Origin: a virus | Strand: one strand, 5' to 3' | Virus record (IMG/VR): IMGVR_UViG_3300009418_002389 | Location: 1 to 21,582 of that record | Length of the DNA: 21,582 nucleotides | In this document: positions 1 through 8,572 of the stretch, piece by piece | Numbering within the stretch: the first letter of the stretch is position 1 | Layout of the letters: each line of letters starts with the position of its first letter | Position numbers and translations under genes: made by a program | Notes under the pieces: model-generated | What the model was told of the DNA's origin: nothing | Databases searched by the model: none | The model's input: only the letters and a program-made list of their open reading frames with translations

Positions 1-1383
1 ACGGAGATGGGACTTGGTGGGGCGTACATTTCCAACATGCGAATGTTGGCCCGTGTTTCAACAGGTATTGCAGACGGAGAGTTCACAGAACCTCTTCTTC
101 AGTCGGTTCGGGGAATGGTTGCTCCGGCCACGGGAGTCGGCTGGTCTCTTCTGACACATGAAGATTATTTCGGAGATCCCATCTATACCTACCCCGGCAT
201 GTCAACGCTGGTTGCAGAAAGGCTGTTGCCCTTCTGGCTGGCACCCTATGTGACGGACGGATTGATTGATTCGCTCGATGCGACGAGTGATGACAAGGAC
301 TTCCTTGATGAGCTAGGCAAGAGAATGCCCGGCCCAGCACGACTCGGAGCAGGGTTGGCTGGCTTGCGTGAGTCCCCGGCGTACCCACGAAACCTGGTTG
401 CCCAGGATCTCTTTCAGAAAGAGTGGAGAGATATCGAGGACCCCTATCAGAAAGATATGGTTAGAAAAATTGCACAGGAGAACTATGCGGAAGACGCAAC
501 AGAATTTACCAAGGCACGACAGGAAGAGTTGAGCAAGCTGGAAGAGCTTGCAGAACGTGACGATATTTCCGTACAGAAACGACTCAATGAATTCTTCAAG
601 ATTCGCAATGTCTACCGGGGGATTCGTGAGGGTCTTGAGCGCGGGATGGGTATCGAGTTCAAGGAACGCAAGGACAACACACCGAACGAGGAAGCGCTGG
701 AGAGCGTCTATGATCTCTATGATGACTATGATGCAGACACATATGACGAGGAATACGCCAAGCTGCAAGAACAATGGTCACAGGAGATGCGTGATTTTGT
801 CACGAGAAATCTCAATCGGTATCGCATTCCAGAGAAACTCTTCTACCAACTCCCTGCTTCGGTGAAAGACAACTACGTGGAATCACTTGAACTCCGGAAA
901 GCGCATCTGGAATCGATTGGACGACAGGACCTCATAAACCCCATGGAGAAGGCATATCTCCCGTCTGCATTGCAGACGCAGGGGATCGCTGACTTAAGGA
1001 AAATCCATGCGTCACAAATTGAATATGTTGTGACGGACGACGCGATTCAAAAATATATCGAGCAGCGTTTCCCCCGGGCGTTACACCCATATATCAAGGA
1101 ATATGTGGATGGAGACAGGGATCAAAGAAACAAGCTCATGTCCGACCTGCAAAACAGGTCGATTTATTCGCAGGTGAAAACTGCTTATGACTTGGCAGAA
1201 CGAGACCTCAAGCGCAAACAGGTAGAAATCATCAACAACGATATTCGTGCTGGGGGAGACCTCGAACTCATGCTCTGGCTCCATGACAAGCATCCATTTG
1301 AATCACGGAGACGCGATGATCCCGTCTTCCTCAAGAAGTATAACGACTGGCTCAAAGAAAGAGAATCGGTTGAAGCAGCGTGA
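1..1383 (+). CDS. C-terminal part of a large polyvalent/internal virion protein (5' end outside window)
   Basis: The reading frame is open from base 1 through the first ATG at base 7. That ATG has no properly spaced ribosome binding site, so this is most likely the end of a longer gene. The first ~90 residues look like the closing module of giant phage polyvalent proteins: helices, then 'DYFGDPI' and a hydrophobic stretch ending 'LPFWLAPYV' (compare large polyvalent protein associated domain 38). The rest is strongly helical and charged, with many Glu, Lys and Arg and an acidic Asp/Tyr patch near residues 235-250, suggesting extended coiled-coil structure. It lies just before scaffold and capsid genes, where phages often encode proteins ejected with the genome. 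No catalytic motif was recognised. The family call is an inference from sequence pattern; an independent 458-residue protein starting at base 7 remains possible. Confidence 0.6.
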   Translation, partial: TEMGLGGAYISNMRMLARVSTGIADGEFTEPLLQSVRGMVAPATGVGWSLLTHEDYFGDPIYTYPGMSTLVAERLLPFWLAPYVTDGLIDSLDATSDDKDFLDELGKRMPGPARLGAGLAGLRESPAYPRNLVAQDLFQKEWRDIEDPYQKDMVRKIAQENYAEDATEFTKARQEELSKLEELAERDDISVQKRLNEFFKIRNVYRGIREGLERGMGIEFKERKDNTPNEEALESVYDLYDDYDADTYDEEYAKLQEQWSQEMRDFVTRNLNRYRIPEKLFYQLPASVKDNYVESLELRKAHLESIGRQDLINPMEKAYLPSALQTQGIADLRKIHASQIEYVVTDDAIQKYIEQRFPRALHPYIKEYVDGDRDQRNKLMSDLQNRSIYSQVKTAYDLAERDLKRKQVEIINNDIRAGGDLELMLWLHDKHPFESRRRDDPVFLKKYNDWLKERESVEAA

Positions 1384-1402
1384 CATTCTTTACGCATGTA
1401 GT

Positions 1403-1413
1403 ACTATAGGGGA
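1403..1413 (+). promoter_or_regulatory. T7-class-like initiation motif upstream of the scaffold/capsid genes
   Basis: The 11 bases ACTATAGGGGA lie 38 bp upstream of the scaffold gene. They resemble the initiation part of single-subunit phage RNA polymerase promoters (CACTATAGGGAGA). The upstream recognition half of the T7 consensus is not matched. A related copy, GTACTAGATAGGG, starts 19 bp after GTACTATAGGGG. No phage RNA polymerase gene is in the window, so this is speculative. Confidence 0.2.
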
Positions 1414-1450
1414 AGGAATGTACTAGATAGGGTATGGGAGGAAAGAAGAT

Positions 1451-2266
1451 ATGACAACAAATGCAGAGAACCAGACAGCGCCCCCAGAGGCTCCAGCAGC
1501 CCCGGTAGAGGCGCCTGCCGAGCAGCAGGGTGGACTTCTCGATATTACGACAGATGACCAACTGGAGATCGAATCTCCAGAACCCGTCGTCGAGGATTCT
1601 CCCACAGAGGAACCCGTTGTTGGTGACGCTCCTGATGCAACCACCACCACGCAGGCTGCCCCCGCAGACCCACCAGAGATTCCGGCACAGACGACCGCTC
1701 CTGGTCCGCAGCAACAGCAGGTCTCACAGGCTGAGGTTGAGGAGCTACAAAGGCGACGACAAGAGGAAACACAGAGAGCGTTCCGTGATGACTTGGGACG
1801 CAAGGCCCGCACCTATGAGCAGCAACTGACGGATGCCGGATATCTTCCGGAGCAAGCACGGGCGCAGGCCAAACAATATATGCAGAACGAGATGCGGTCG
1901 CAACAACAGGAGCAGAAGGCTCTCGATCTCGTTGGATTTGTGGAAGGGCGACAGATGGCAGCTCTCCACTTTATGGAAAAGAATGGGCTTGCTGACAAGC
2001 AATTTGTATCAGACTATCAGGCTCTTCTTAGCAGTGCTGATCCGCAACAGATGGAGCGTGAAGCACAACGCATGAAGAAAGAGCGTGATACGGATCAAGA
2101 GCTTGCCCGTCTCAGGCAGGGCCAGGTACCACCACAGACCTTCGACAACAGTCAAGGCGCTGCGGAGGCATCAACTTCAGATGACCGTCTTTTGACCGCG
2201 TACCTTAATGGTGATCGGTCACAGGCGGCAACAGAAGCAGCGCGAAGAATGACGTTCGGAAGTTAA
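1451..2266 (+). CDS. Probable capsid scaffolding protein
   Basis: This 271-residue protein lies directly before the major capsid gene, the classic place for a scaffold. The first ~100 residues are low-complexity and disordered-looking, rich in Pro, Ala, Thr, Glu and Gln. The rest is helical, with Gln/Arg/Glu-rich coiled-coil stretches ('EVEELQRRRQEETQ', 'QQQEQKALDLVGF') and a C-terminal helix ending 'AARRMTFGS'. This layout is typical of scaffolds that assemble inside the procapsid and are then released or cleaved. GGGAGG lies 9 bases before the ATG. The stop is 15 bases before the capsid start, so the two are co-transcribed. The assignment rests on position and composition; no signature motif is visible. 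Confidence 0.7.
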   Translation: MTTNAENQTAPPEAPAAPVEAPAEQQGGLLDITTDDQLEIESPEPVVEDSPTEEPVVGDAPDATTTTQAAPADPPEIPAQTTAPGPQQQQVSQAEVEELQRRRQEETQRAFRDDLGRKARTYEQQLTDAGYLPEQARAQAKQYMQNEMRSQQQEQKALDLVGFVEGRQMAALHFMEKNGLADKQFVSDYQALLSSADPQQMEREAQRMKKERDTDQELARLRQGQVPPQTFDNSQGAAEASTSDDRLLTAYLNGDRSQAATEAARRMTFGS

Positions 2267-2281
2267 GAAGGGGGATTCAAT

Positions 2282-3166
2282 ATGGCTCAGACAGCCACGA
2301 CGGGAAATTTAGAGAACGCACAAAAGATTATCATTGCGAGTTCTCGTTACACGGAGGAGCATAACGCTCCAGCAATGGCGCTCATCGAGCAGTTTAGCTT
2401 GCCGAGTGGCAGTAAACAGGTGACCGTTCCCAAGGTCAGCCAGATGTCTGTGAGCGACCTCGTAGACGGTCAGGATATCATCGATGAAGAAGATATCGGT
2501 ATGACGACCGTTGATCTCACCGCATCTGAGGTGGGAGCAAAAATCATTCTGACGGACAAGTTAGTCCGGCAGAGCGCGGAGAACGTGTTCTCCATGATTG
2601 GTCGCCAGCTCGGTGATGGAATGGCCCGGAAGAAAGATACAGATGTAATCGCTCTCTGGCCAAACCTTAATGACGGAACGTCCCTCGGTCTAGATGGCCG
2701 GAACATGAATGTGGCGAACACACATGCCATAATCAGCAACGCCAAGGCAAATAAGTTCGGTAACCAGCTCTACATTGTTCATCACCCGAATGCTGTTGCA
2801 TACCTTTCCAAGGATGGGGCAACTGTTGCTTCAGCCGCAGGAGCCGGAGGCGGTGAACTCACCAGTGGATTCAGTGTCGATCTCTTGAAGAACTTCTACA
2901 GCGGATTACGACCAATCAACAATGTTCCGATCTTTGAAGATGGAAACATTGCCAAAATATCCGGTCAGGATTCGGGATATGGTGTCATTGCAGACAAGAC
3001 AGCAATGGCCGTCTTGAAGAGCGTTGATAGCCGCTCAGAGCGCCAGAGGGATGCGTCTCTCCGGGCAACTGAGGTCGTATTAACAAGCGACTACGGTGTC
3101 TTTGAATTAGATGATGACCGTGGCGCATCAATCATTTTTGAGATTGGCGACCTTGCAACGTCATAA
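2282..3166 (+). CDS. Major capsid protein, HK97-like fold
   Basis: At 294 residues this is within the usual range for small HK97-fold capsid proteins. The N-terminal helix region ('ENAQKIIIASSRYTEEHNAP') is followed by an extended E-loop-like section ('SKQVTVPKV...DLVDGQDI'). A conserved-looking helix, 'EVGAKIILTDKLVRQS', precedes 'VFSMIGRQLGDGMARKKD' (the spine helix). Later come 'NQLYIVHHPNAVAYLSKDGA' and 'LRPINNVPIFEDGNI', the usual P-domain and A-domain pattern in which a peptide or residue loop is presented after a test of neighbours. A strong AAGGGGG site precedes the ATG. The family is inferred from recurring pattern and its place after a scaffold, not from a database match. It would form the icosahedral shell. 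Confidence 0.85.
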   Translation: MAQTATTGNLENAQKIIIASSRYTEEHNAPAMALIEQFSLPSGSKQVTVPKVSQMSVSDLVDGQDIIDEEDIGMTTVDLTASEVGAKIILTDKLVRQSAENVFSMIGRQLGDGMARKKDTDVIALWPNLNDGTSLGLDGRNMNVANTHAIISNAKANKFGNQLYIVHHPNAVAYLSKDGATVASAAGAGGGELTSGFSVDLLKNFYSGLRPINNVPIFEDGNIAKISGQDSGYGVIADKTAMAVLKSVDSRSERQRDASLRATEVVLTSDYGVFELDDDRGASIIFEIGDLATS

Positions 3167-3180
3167 TTGAGGAGTAACAG

Positions 3181-3540
3181 ATGGCAGGGATAACGGAGCG
3201 GAATCAACAGAAGCTGGACCTGGCCAACGTCGGGTATTCATTGAAATACATTGACGAGTGGCAGCCGAAGACAACTCTGTACAGGCATAAAGCCAGCTTG
3301 AATGTTGAAGGTGAAATAGTCAGAGAAGTTGGAACGACAGTTGGTAATGTTCCCGGTAGCCCTGATTATGTGTTACGCAAGGCACGGATCGGTTTGTTCC
3401 AGTGGCCTCCCAGCGATGGGTGTGTCTGTCCTTGGTGCCAGGAACCTTCCAAAGCACCTGAGGCTCAGAAGAAAGAAACTGGTGGGGAAGAGAAGAGTGC
3501 TTCCCCATCAAAACTGGGCCACATTACAAAGGTTGAATAG
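3181..3540 (+). CDS. Small head-region protein with a CxCxxC cluster
   Basis: This 119-residue protein follows the capsid gene by 14 bases and has a GAGGAG ribosome binding site 6 bases before ATG. Residues ~1-75 look folded ('LANVGYSLKYIDEWQPKTTLYRHKASLNVEGEI' region, broken here by description). Near residues 81-85 the motif CVCPWC could bind a metal or form disulfides. The C-terminal ~30 residues are Lys/Glu/Ser-rich and probably disordered. The position suggests a head completion or capsid accessory role. I do not recognise the family. Confidence 0.6.
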   Translation: MAGITERNQQKLDLANVGYSLKYIDEWQPKTTLYRHKASLNVEGEIVREVGTTVGNVPGSPDYVLRKARIGLFQWPPSDGCVCPWCQEPSKAPEAQKKETGGEEKSASPSKLGHITKVE

Positions 3541-3567
3541 CTAGGTGTAACGATTGGCCGAGCCTAG

Positions 3568-3609
3568 CGATAGAAAAAGTATCGGCTTATCGCGGGTCAT
3601 AAGAACCCG
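3568..3609 (+). other. Two small hairpins in the leader of the decoration-protein gene
   Basis: The gap 3541-3626 holds two perfect 5-bp stems. CGATA (3568-3572) pairs with TATCG (3580-3584) across a 7-base loop, and CGGGT (3593-3597) pairs with ACCCG (3605-3609) across a 7-base loop. Neither is followed by a U-run, so a simple intrinsic terminator is unlikely. They may form a leader structure, an RNA processing site or the scar of an insertion. Confidence 0.35.
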
Positions 3610-3626
3610 TAAGAAAGGACGAATTG

Positions 3627-4361
3627 ATGTCATTTCCACAAACGATTATGGGAAAATGGGGATGGGAACAAGTTACCACTACCGCTAAAAAGCATAAGCT
3701 GGGAACTAGGATGCAGATTGCAGACACAGAGTATATCTATGCATCTACTGGAGAGGCGGTTATTGCTGGTCAACTAATGGAGGCTCCTGCTCTCCTAGCT
3801 ACCGATGATGATGACCTCACAGTTGCAACTACCGGCTCCGCAGGCGGTACTACTGTAGGTATCACTTTTGGCGCATCAGTTACTAAAGACGAATATGCTG
3901 ATGGGATTCTTTTCAGCAACGTAGATGCTAGCACTGCCCTTGGGTGGAGATATAGGATCAAGGGACACCCTGCTGGTACGTCTGACGTAACAGTAACTAT
4001 AGACCATGAAGATGGGTTCATTACTGAGATTCTTGCCGGTACTGCTAAAGCTGGTGCATTCAAGAGTTTCTATGAGGGAGTCCTTCAGTCGAATACAACT
4101 CCTGTAGGTCCAGCGATTGGTGTAACCGTTTCTGACATAGCCAGTGGTAGTTACGGATGGCTTCAAGTAAAGGGTCCGGGAGTTTGCTTGATACAAGGTA
4201 CTCCGGCACCGGGTGCAGGATTAATGAGGTCTGATGCCACTGAAGGTGCGATGGAAGACTTTACAGAAGGTAGTGCAACTCTATGGGGTTGCCTTGGTCA
4301 AATGGGAAAGACTACTGCCGTCAATGGTGAATACCACTCAATATTCTTAAATATAGTTTAA
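3627..4361 (+). CDS. Probable capsid decoration / head surface protein
   Basis: I start the gene at ATG 3627, which has AAGGA upstream, rather than at the in-frame TTG three bases earlier. The 244-residue product is rich in Gly, Thr, Ala and Val, with alternating beta-like strands throughout ('GEAVIAGQLMEAPALL', 'TVGITFGASVTKDEY', 'GWLQVKGPGVCLI'). It ends in a hydrophobic strand, 'YHSIFLNIV'. This composition fits small beta-rich head decoration or surface proteins encoded beside the capsid gene. Threonine is mostly coded by ACT here, whereas the capsid gene mainly uses ACA, ACG and ACC, which hints at a separate origin. The gene overlaps the next one by one base (TAATG). The function is inferred from context. 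Confidence 0.6.
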   Translation: MSFPQTIMGKWGWEQVTTTAKKHKLGTRMQIADTEYIYASTGEAVIAGQLMEAPALLATDDDDLTVATTGSAGGTTVGITFGASVTKDEYADGILFSNVDASTALGWRYRIKGHPAGTSDVTVTIDHEDGFITEILAGTAKAGAFKSFYEGVLQSNTTPVGPAIGVTVSDIASGSYGWLQVKGPGVCLIQGTPAPGAGLMRSDATEGAMEDFTEGSATLWGCLGQMGKTTAVNGEYHSIFLNIV

Positions 4362-4729
4362 TGCCCATTGATTTATGGACACCACAGGGGGTCGTTCCGG
4401 TTGGGACGACCCTTGTGGGCGGTAACAAGGAAACAGGATCAGGAATTGTTTCTCACCGCTTTACTTTGAAAGCGAAAGACAAGTTTGGTGTTGAGCATGT
4501 CACTCGTGTCGAAATCCTAGCGGATAAAGATACCTCTAAAGAGCAGATCGAAGACATGATGGCCAACTCAGCCGAGGCTTTCGTGAAGGAAGTACGTGAG
4601 AAATATGACAAGAGGCGCCCAACCGCTGATGAGAAGAAGGAAATCGGGAAGATACTCGAAGACTTTCGGAAGCAGGCGATCAAGCGCAAGGAATCAACGA
4701 ACAATACTTTATACTATCAGGTGAAATAA
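4361..4729 (+). CDS. Hypothetical helical protein
   Basis: This 122-residue protein starts with its ATG overlapping the previous stop codon (TAATG), implying translational coupling to the decoration-like gene. The N-terminal ~55 residues look beta-rich ('GVVPVGTTLVGGNKETGSG'). The C-terminal half is a highly charged Lys/Glu helix ('EAFVKEVREKYDKRR', 'IGKILEDFRKQAIKRKE'). A head completion or assembly accessory role fits the position. I do not recognise the family. Confidence 0.55.
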   Translation: MPIDLWTPQGVVPVGTTLVGGNKETGSGIVSHRFTLKAKDKFGVEHVTRVEILADKDTSKEQIEDMMANSAEAFVKEVREKYDKRRPTADEKKEIGKILEDFRKQAIKRKESTNNTLYYQVK

Positions 4730-4730
4730 T

Positions 4731-4907
4731 ATGACTTCAGGAAATGGAATTGATGTTCAGGTCCAGCCGCAGGATGTGCAGGAAGTGCTGAAGAACAACG
4801 CACTTTTTGCCGTACAGGTTGAGAATGCAGCGATGCGACGCACGATAGAAGAACTGATTGCTCGTGTTCACGAGCTGGAGAATGGGGCAAGCGACAAGGA
4901 GGAATGA
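4731..4907 (+). CDS. Small coiled-coil protein (58 residues)
   Basis: An ATG directly follows the stop of the upstream gene, with no clear ribosome binding site of its own, so it is probably translated by coupling. The product has a Gln/Val-rich start ('GIDVQVQPQDVQEVL') and then one amphipathic helix ('ENAAMRRTIEELIARVHELEN'). It ends in an acidic tail. Short helical proteins like this often occur between head and tail genes of podovirus-type operons. The next gene starts two bases after its stop. Function unknown. Confidence 0.6.
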   Translation: MTSGNGIDVQVQPQDVQEVLKNNALFAVQVENAAMRRTIEELIARVHELENGASDKEE

Positions 4908-4908
4908 T

Positions 4909-5016
4909 ATGCCAGCAGTAGGAAAGCGGAAGTTCCCCTATACGAAGTCCGGGAAGAAAAAGGCAAAAGCCTTTGCCAAGAAGACCGGAAAGAAGATGAA
5001 GAAGGCGAAGTACTAG
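4909..5016 (+). CDS. Lys-rich mini-protein (35 residues)
   Basis: The ATG lies two bases after the previous stop and has AGGAGG-like purines (AAGGAGGAATGAT) just upstream. The product begins 'MPAVGKRKFPYTKSGKKK' and is about 45 percent Lys or Arg. Tiny basic proteins with an 'FPYT.KG' pattern recur among structural genes of many podovirus-like phages. A role in binding DNA or packaging is possible but unproven. Its extreme composition and precise fit between neighbouring genes support it being real. Confidence 0.65.
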   Translation: MPAVGKRKFPYTKSGKKKAKAFAKKTGKKMKKAKY

Positions 5017-5025
5017 GAGTGATCC

Positions 5026-6318
5026 ATGCCCGTGATACAAGGCCGGACACGCGAACAGATACGACAGCATGTCGGTTACGCTCTGGGCGCTCTCTATGTA
5101 AGCGCTGCCAGTGAAACTGGAGCAGTAGGGAAAAATACTCTCGTTGACTCAAGCCTGGTTCTCGGAGGGAACGACAACCATATTGGGAAATGGATTCGAT
5201 TTACAAGTGGGTCCAATGATGAAGAAATACGGCGTGTTACAGACTCAACGATTACCGACAATAAAACAACACTTGCGTACATGCCAGCCTCATCGGCGCA
5301 GACAGCTTCAGAATCCTATGAACTATGGGATGTTGCGTACAACCCATCCATCATCGATGATTTCATTAACCAGAGCCTGATCTCGGCAACAGGCAACGCC
5401 TATGATCCCATTGAAAACATTGCGCTCCACGGAGATGGGAAGACCACACGCTTTGATATTCCAAGTGATATCTCCATGATCAACAAGATCGAGTACAGGG
5501 ACAAGATCAGTAGTAAACGGATTCATGCGTGTGCCACTACATTTGACGAAGTGTCTGCCCCAACAGGATTCACCCTGTCGCTTGACACGAAAGATAAAAA
5601 ACAGGGAACCCAATCGTTAAAAATTGCACTTGCTGCCGGGGCAAGCGCGGGTGCATTTATTGCAGATTCTATTACTTCTACCGATATCTCGGCCTACGAC
5701 ACTATTGAGATGTGGATCAAAGTCACAGGGATCGGTAGCGCTCTTGTTGCCGGTAATATCAAATTACACCTTGATGATGGCACGGTTACAGCCGATGGAA
5801 GCGACAAGGAAAGCCTGAACCTCCCAGCTATATCACCGGATACGTGGACTTTCGCCAGAATGTCTTTAGCGAATCCAGAGGTAGACACGGCTATTGTCTC
5901 TGTTGGTCTTGAACATGATGCCGATCTTGGTGCAGGTGTCACGATATGGATTGACGACATTGTCGCGGTTGCCAATGACACGGCTGAATGGGAAACACTC
6001 CCTCGACGGAACTGGCGCATCGATAAAGAGGCGCGGGATCTCATCCTGACCCGTGATGGACAGGATACAATCGGCTACCATCTGATGAAAATCAAGGGTG
6101 GCGACAAGCCAGCCCTGCTTGGGTCTGATGACACAGGCACTGAGGTTAGCGAGAACTTCGTGATCGCCAATACGGTGAACTTGGCGTTGATTTCAACGTC
6201 AGGTGGCCCAGCAACAGACCCTGACGCAAAGCGGCAGCTTTCTGCGTACTGGGCGGCCCAGACAGAAAGAGCGCGAAAGGCATTACCATTCTTGGTGAAT
6301 GCGCGGTCAGTTGAATAA
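5026..6318 (+). CDS. Structural protein (tail/adaptor) with a carbohydrate-binding-like insert
   Basis: AGGAG lies 6 bases before the ATG. The N-terminal ~25 residues are helical ('GRTREQIRQHVGYALGALYVS'), followed by beta-rich sequence. Around residues 165-330 there is a jelly-roll-like section: 'KKQGTQSLKIALAAGA', 'YDTIEMWIKVTG', 'DTWTFARMSLANPE' and 'GVTIWIDDIVAVAND'. This is the pattern of galactose-binding or CBM-like domains. The C-terminal part ('RRNWRIDKEARDLILTRDG' and a final helix 'AAQTERARKALPFLVN') resembles head-tail adaptor or tail-tube proteins. The gene overlaps the next by one base. The exact virion role is inferred from position. The insert may help adsorb the particle to surface glycans. 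Confidence 0.6.
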   Translation: MPVIQGRTREQIRQHVGYALGALYVSAASETGAVGKNTLVDSSLVLGGNDNHIGKWIRFTSGSNDEEIRRVTDSTITDNKTTLAYMPASSAQTASESYELWDVAYNPSIIDDFINQSLISATGNAYDPIENIALHGDGKTTRFDIPSDISMINKIEYRDKISSKRIHACATTFDEVSAPTGFTLSLDTKDKKQGTQSLKIALAAGASAGAFIADSITSTDISAYDTIEMWIKVTGIGSALVAGNIKLHLDDGTVTADGSDKESLNLPAISPDTWTFARMSLANPEVDTAIVSVGLEHDADLGAGVTIWIDDIVAVANDTAEWETLPRRNWRIDKEARDLILTRDGQDTIGYHLMKIKGGDKPALLGSDDTGTEVSENFVIANTVNLALISTSGGPATDPDAKRQLSAYWAAQTERARKALPFLVNARSVE

Positions 6319-8267
6319 TGCCTGCCTCAGTGATTGATAGCAACGAAATATATTTGAATGATACCTATTTCCCGACGACGAAGCCTGTTCGCAGTGTCCT
6401 CGCATCGCTGTACCCGGCAAAGGTCGTCATCGGCGATACGTCAAAGGACGATCAGCTTCGATCCTCGATTGTTGCATGGTCGGACTGGCGTGGAGGGATC
6501 GGCATCAACCGCATGGAGGGTGCGGGTGAGGTATCACGGGCGTGGTATTCCACTGCCCAGCTCCGCTACAAGAACCATCTCGTGTTGCCAGGACTTGCGA
6601 CAGAATCGACAGCCCCATCACATGGATTGACGGATGCAACGATTGGCGCCATCAACACATATGGCGACGAAGTGTACGCTGCATGGAATGGAAGCAACAG
6701 CGAGAACGCAAAGATTTTCAAGTACAACAACACGGGTGATAGCTGGGGCAGTGCGCTGGATGAAACAGAAGATCAGGTCACAGATTCTGTTGTCTTCACG
6801 GATGCTTCAGGAAATTCGCACCTTGTGTTTGCACATTATGACGCCAATGGGAGTGGGTACACGCATTACGACGGATCGTCATGGACATCGAATGATGCAA
6901 AGGATACGCAATTTCTGACTGTCTGGGATGATCGCCTCTGGGGAATTAGCTATACTGGTCAGCTTTGGTACGCGACAACCATTGGAACAGAGGTTAATGA
7001 TGCCGTTCTTCCCTTACCGGACGGGTCAGTGACGGCAATGTTTGTCGCCCGGAATGCAGCAGGCATTCCAAACATCTATGTTGCAACAAAAGAAGGACTC
7101 TTCATGCACAACGCGGATAACGCACGGTTTGAAGAGACGCAAATGGAGTTCCCGATTCATTCAGAGAACGGAAAGGGAACAACCCGATGGAGGGATTCTG
7201 TCTACATTCCGAGCGGTCTAGGGCTTTATAAATATATCAACGGGAGCAACAGTGCGGTGATTACCGTTGTGGGCCCAGATCGCGATGATGGTATGCCTTT
7301 TGACAAGCGCGGTGCGATCCGAATGATGGAGGGATCACACAATGAATTGTTGGCTGGAATTGATGCACGGTTTTCCCCTCTATCAATTGCCAGTACATCA
7401 ATCCCATATCAACAGGGAACGACACAAACTGGGCACTCACCCGTGATTGAATCAGACGCAGGGTACAGCAGTATCGTTGGCTACAACGAGATGGGATGGG
7501 AAACAAAATGGTTGAGCGGAAACCTCGGTAAGGGCCTTGATTCAATGCATGTTTCCAGTTCTTACGACGAGGAATATCGTGTATGGTGGGGGCACAACAA
7601 TTCTGTTTGGTTCATGAATTTGCCTCCAGCGATCATCAATCCTTCTGAGATGGCCGAGTTTGAGTACGCCGAGGAGTGTATTCATGAAACACCGTGGTTC
7701 AATGCAGGCCAGAGCGAAGTTGATAAGCTGGCACTCAAGTTGCGGATCGAAGCGCAGGACCTGACATCCACAGAGAAGGTCAAGGTGGAATATGCCACGG
7801 ACTATGCGGAATCATACACGACGGCTGTTCCTAGCCTCGATGCATCCACGATGGGGGCGGCAAGCGGAACACATGTCTACACGTTTGGGTCTTCCTTGGG
7901 AACAGGGTTCCGTGCCATCAAGTTCAAGCTGACGTTGAATCGAAGCGATGCAACGACAACGGGTCTGGAGAAGTTTGAAAGCCCTGATGTCGTGAGCCTG
8001 ACGTTGGAGTGGCGCAAGAAGATGCCAGCGAAGTGGGGGCATCAGGTGGATGTTGATCTCACACATGACTATAAAGGAAACACGCCGCAAGACCTACGCG
8101 AGAAGCTGGTGTCGGCAATTGAGGAAACGACTCTCGTGGAGTTCACATTCCGTGATGATGGCGGTGGAACACGGAACTATTATGTTGATGTGACCAGTGC
8201 AACTGGTCTGGAATTTACAGGTCATGATGAGCGTGGTTCAACAACAATCACCGTGGCCGAACCCTAG
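6318..8267 (+). CDS. Large tail structural protein, probably beta-propeller
   Basis: This 649-residue protein starts in a TAATG overlap with the upstream gene. Most of it consists of recurring strands of about 40-50 residues: 'GAINTYGDEVYAAWNGS', 'DSVVFTDASGNSHLVFAHY', 'AMFVARNAAGIPNIYVATKEGLFM'. That pattern is typical of beta-propeller blades in phage tail or nozzle proteins. The C-terminal part ('ESPDVVSLTLEWRKKMPAKW', 'TRNYYVDVTSATGLEF') is beta-sandwich-like. It is followed at 9 bases by a small structural gene. A podovirus tail nozzle or tail hub role is the best guess. No enzyme motif was seen. Confidence 0.6.
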   Translation: MPASVIDSNEIYLNDTYFPTTKPVRSVLASLYPAKVVIGDTSKDDQLRSSIVAWSDWRGGIGINRMEGAGEVSRAWYSTAQLRYKNHLVLPGLATESTAPSHGLTDATIGAINTYGDEVYAAWNGSNSENAKIFKYNNTGDSWGSALDETEDQVTDSVVFTDASGNSHLVFAHYDANGSGYTHYDGSSWTSNDAKDTQFLTVWDDRLWGISYTGQLWYATTIGTEVNDAVLPLPDGSVTAMFVARNAAGIPNIYVATKEGLFMHNADNARFEETQMEFPIHSENGKGTTRWRDSVYIPSGLGLYKYINGSNSAVITVVGPDRDDGMPFDKRGAIRMMEGSHNELLAGIDARFSPLSIASTSIPYQQGTTQTGHSPVIESDAGYSSIVGYNEMGWETKWLSGNLGKGLDSMHVSSSYDEEYRVWWGHNNSVWFMNLPPAIINPSEMAEFEYAEECIHETPWFNAGQSEVDKLALKLRIEAQDLTSTEKVKVEYATDYAESYTTAVPSLDASTMGAASGTHVYTFGSSLGTGFRAIKFKLTLNRSDATTTGLEKFESPDVVSLTLEWRKKMPAKWGHQVDVDLTHDYKGNTPQDLREKLVSAIEETTLVEFTFRDDGGGTRNYYVDVTSATGLEFTGHDERGSTTITVAEP

Positions 8268-8275
8268 GAGGACGT

Positions 8276-8569
8276 ATGCGTCTGGATGCAGGAATTACGA
8301 ATGTGTCGAGTGCCGGGACAAGAGTACAGGTCAACAACGTCACGAACAGGGTCAAGCAGGTGCAGTTCAAGGCACTGGCAGGCAACTCTGGATTGGCCTA
8401 TGTGGGCGTGAGTGATGTCAGCGCGTCACTGGGATATGAACTCAGCGCAGGGAACACGGTGTCATTAAACTTTGGTGAGTTTGGCGGGTCGGTCCCGGCA
8501 AACATTTTCTATGTGGATGCCGCAACGCACAACGATAAAATCTCCTGGCTCATGATCTTGGAGGGATAA
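8276..8569 (+). CDS. Small beta-rich structural protein
   Basis: An AGGAGG site lies 4 bases before the ATG. The 97-residue product is Gly/Ser/Val-rich ('FKALAGNSGLAYVGVSDVSAS', then 'NTVSLNFGEFGG') and ends 'KISWLMILEG'. Small single-domain beta proteins of this kind are common virion components, either decoration or tail accessory. The next gene begins with GTG three bases after its stop. No specific family is recognised. Confidence 0.6.
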   Translation: MRLDAGITNVSSAGTRVQVNNVTNRVKQVQFKALAGNSGLAYVGVSDVSASLGYELSAGNTVSLNFGEFGGSVPANIFYVDAATHNDKISWLMILEG

Positions 8570-8572
8570 GGC

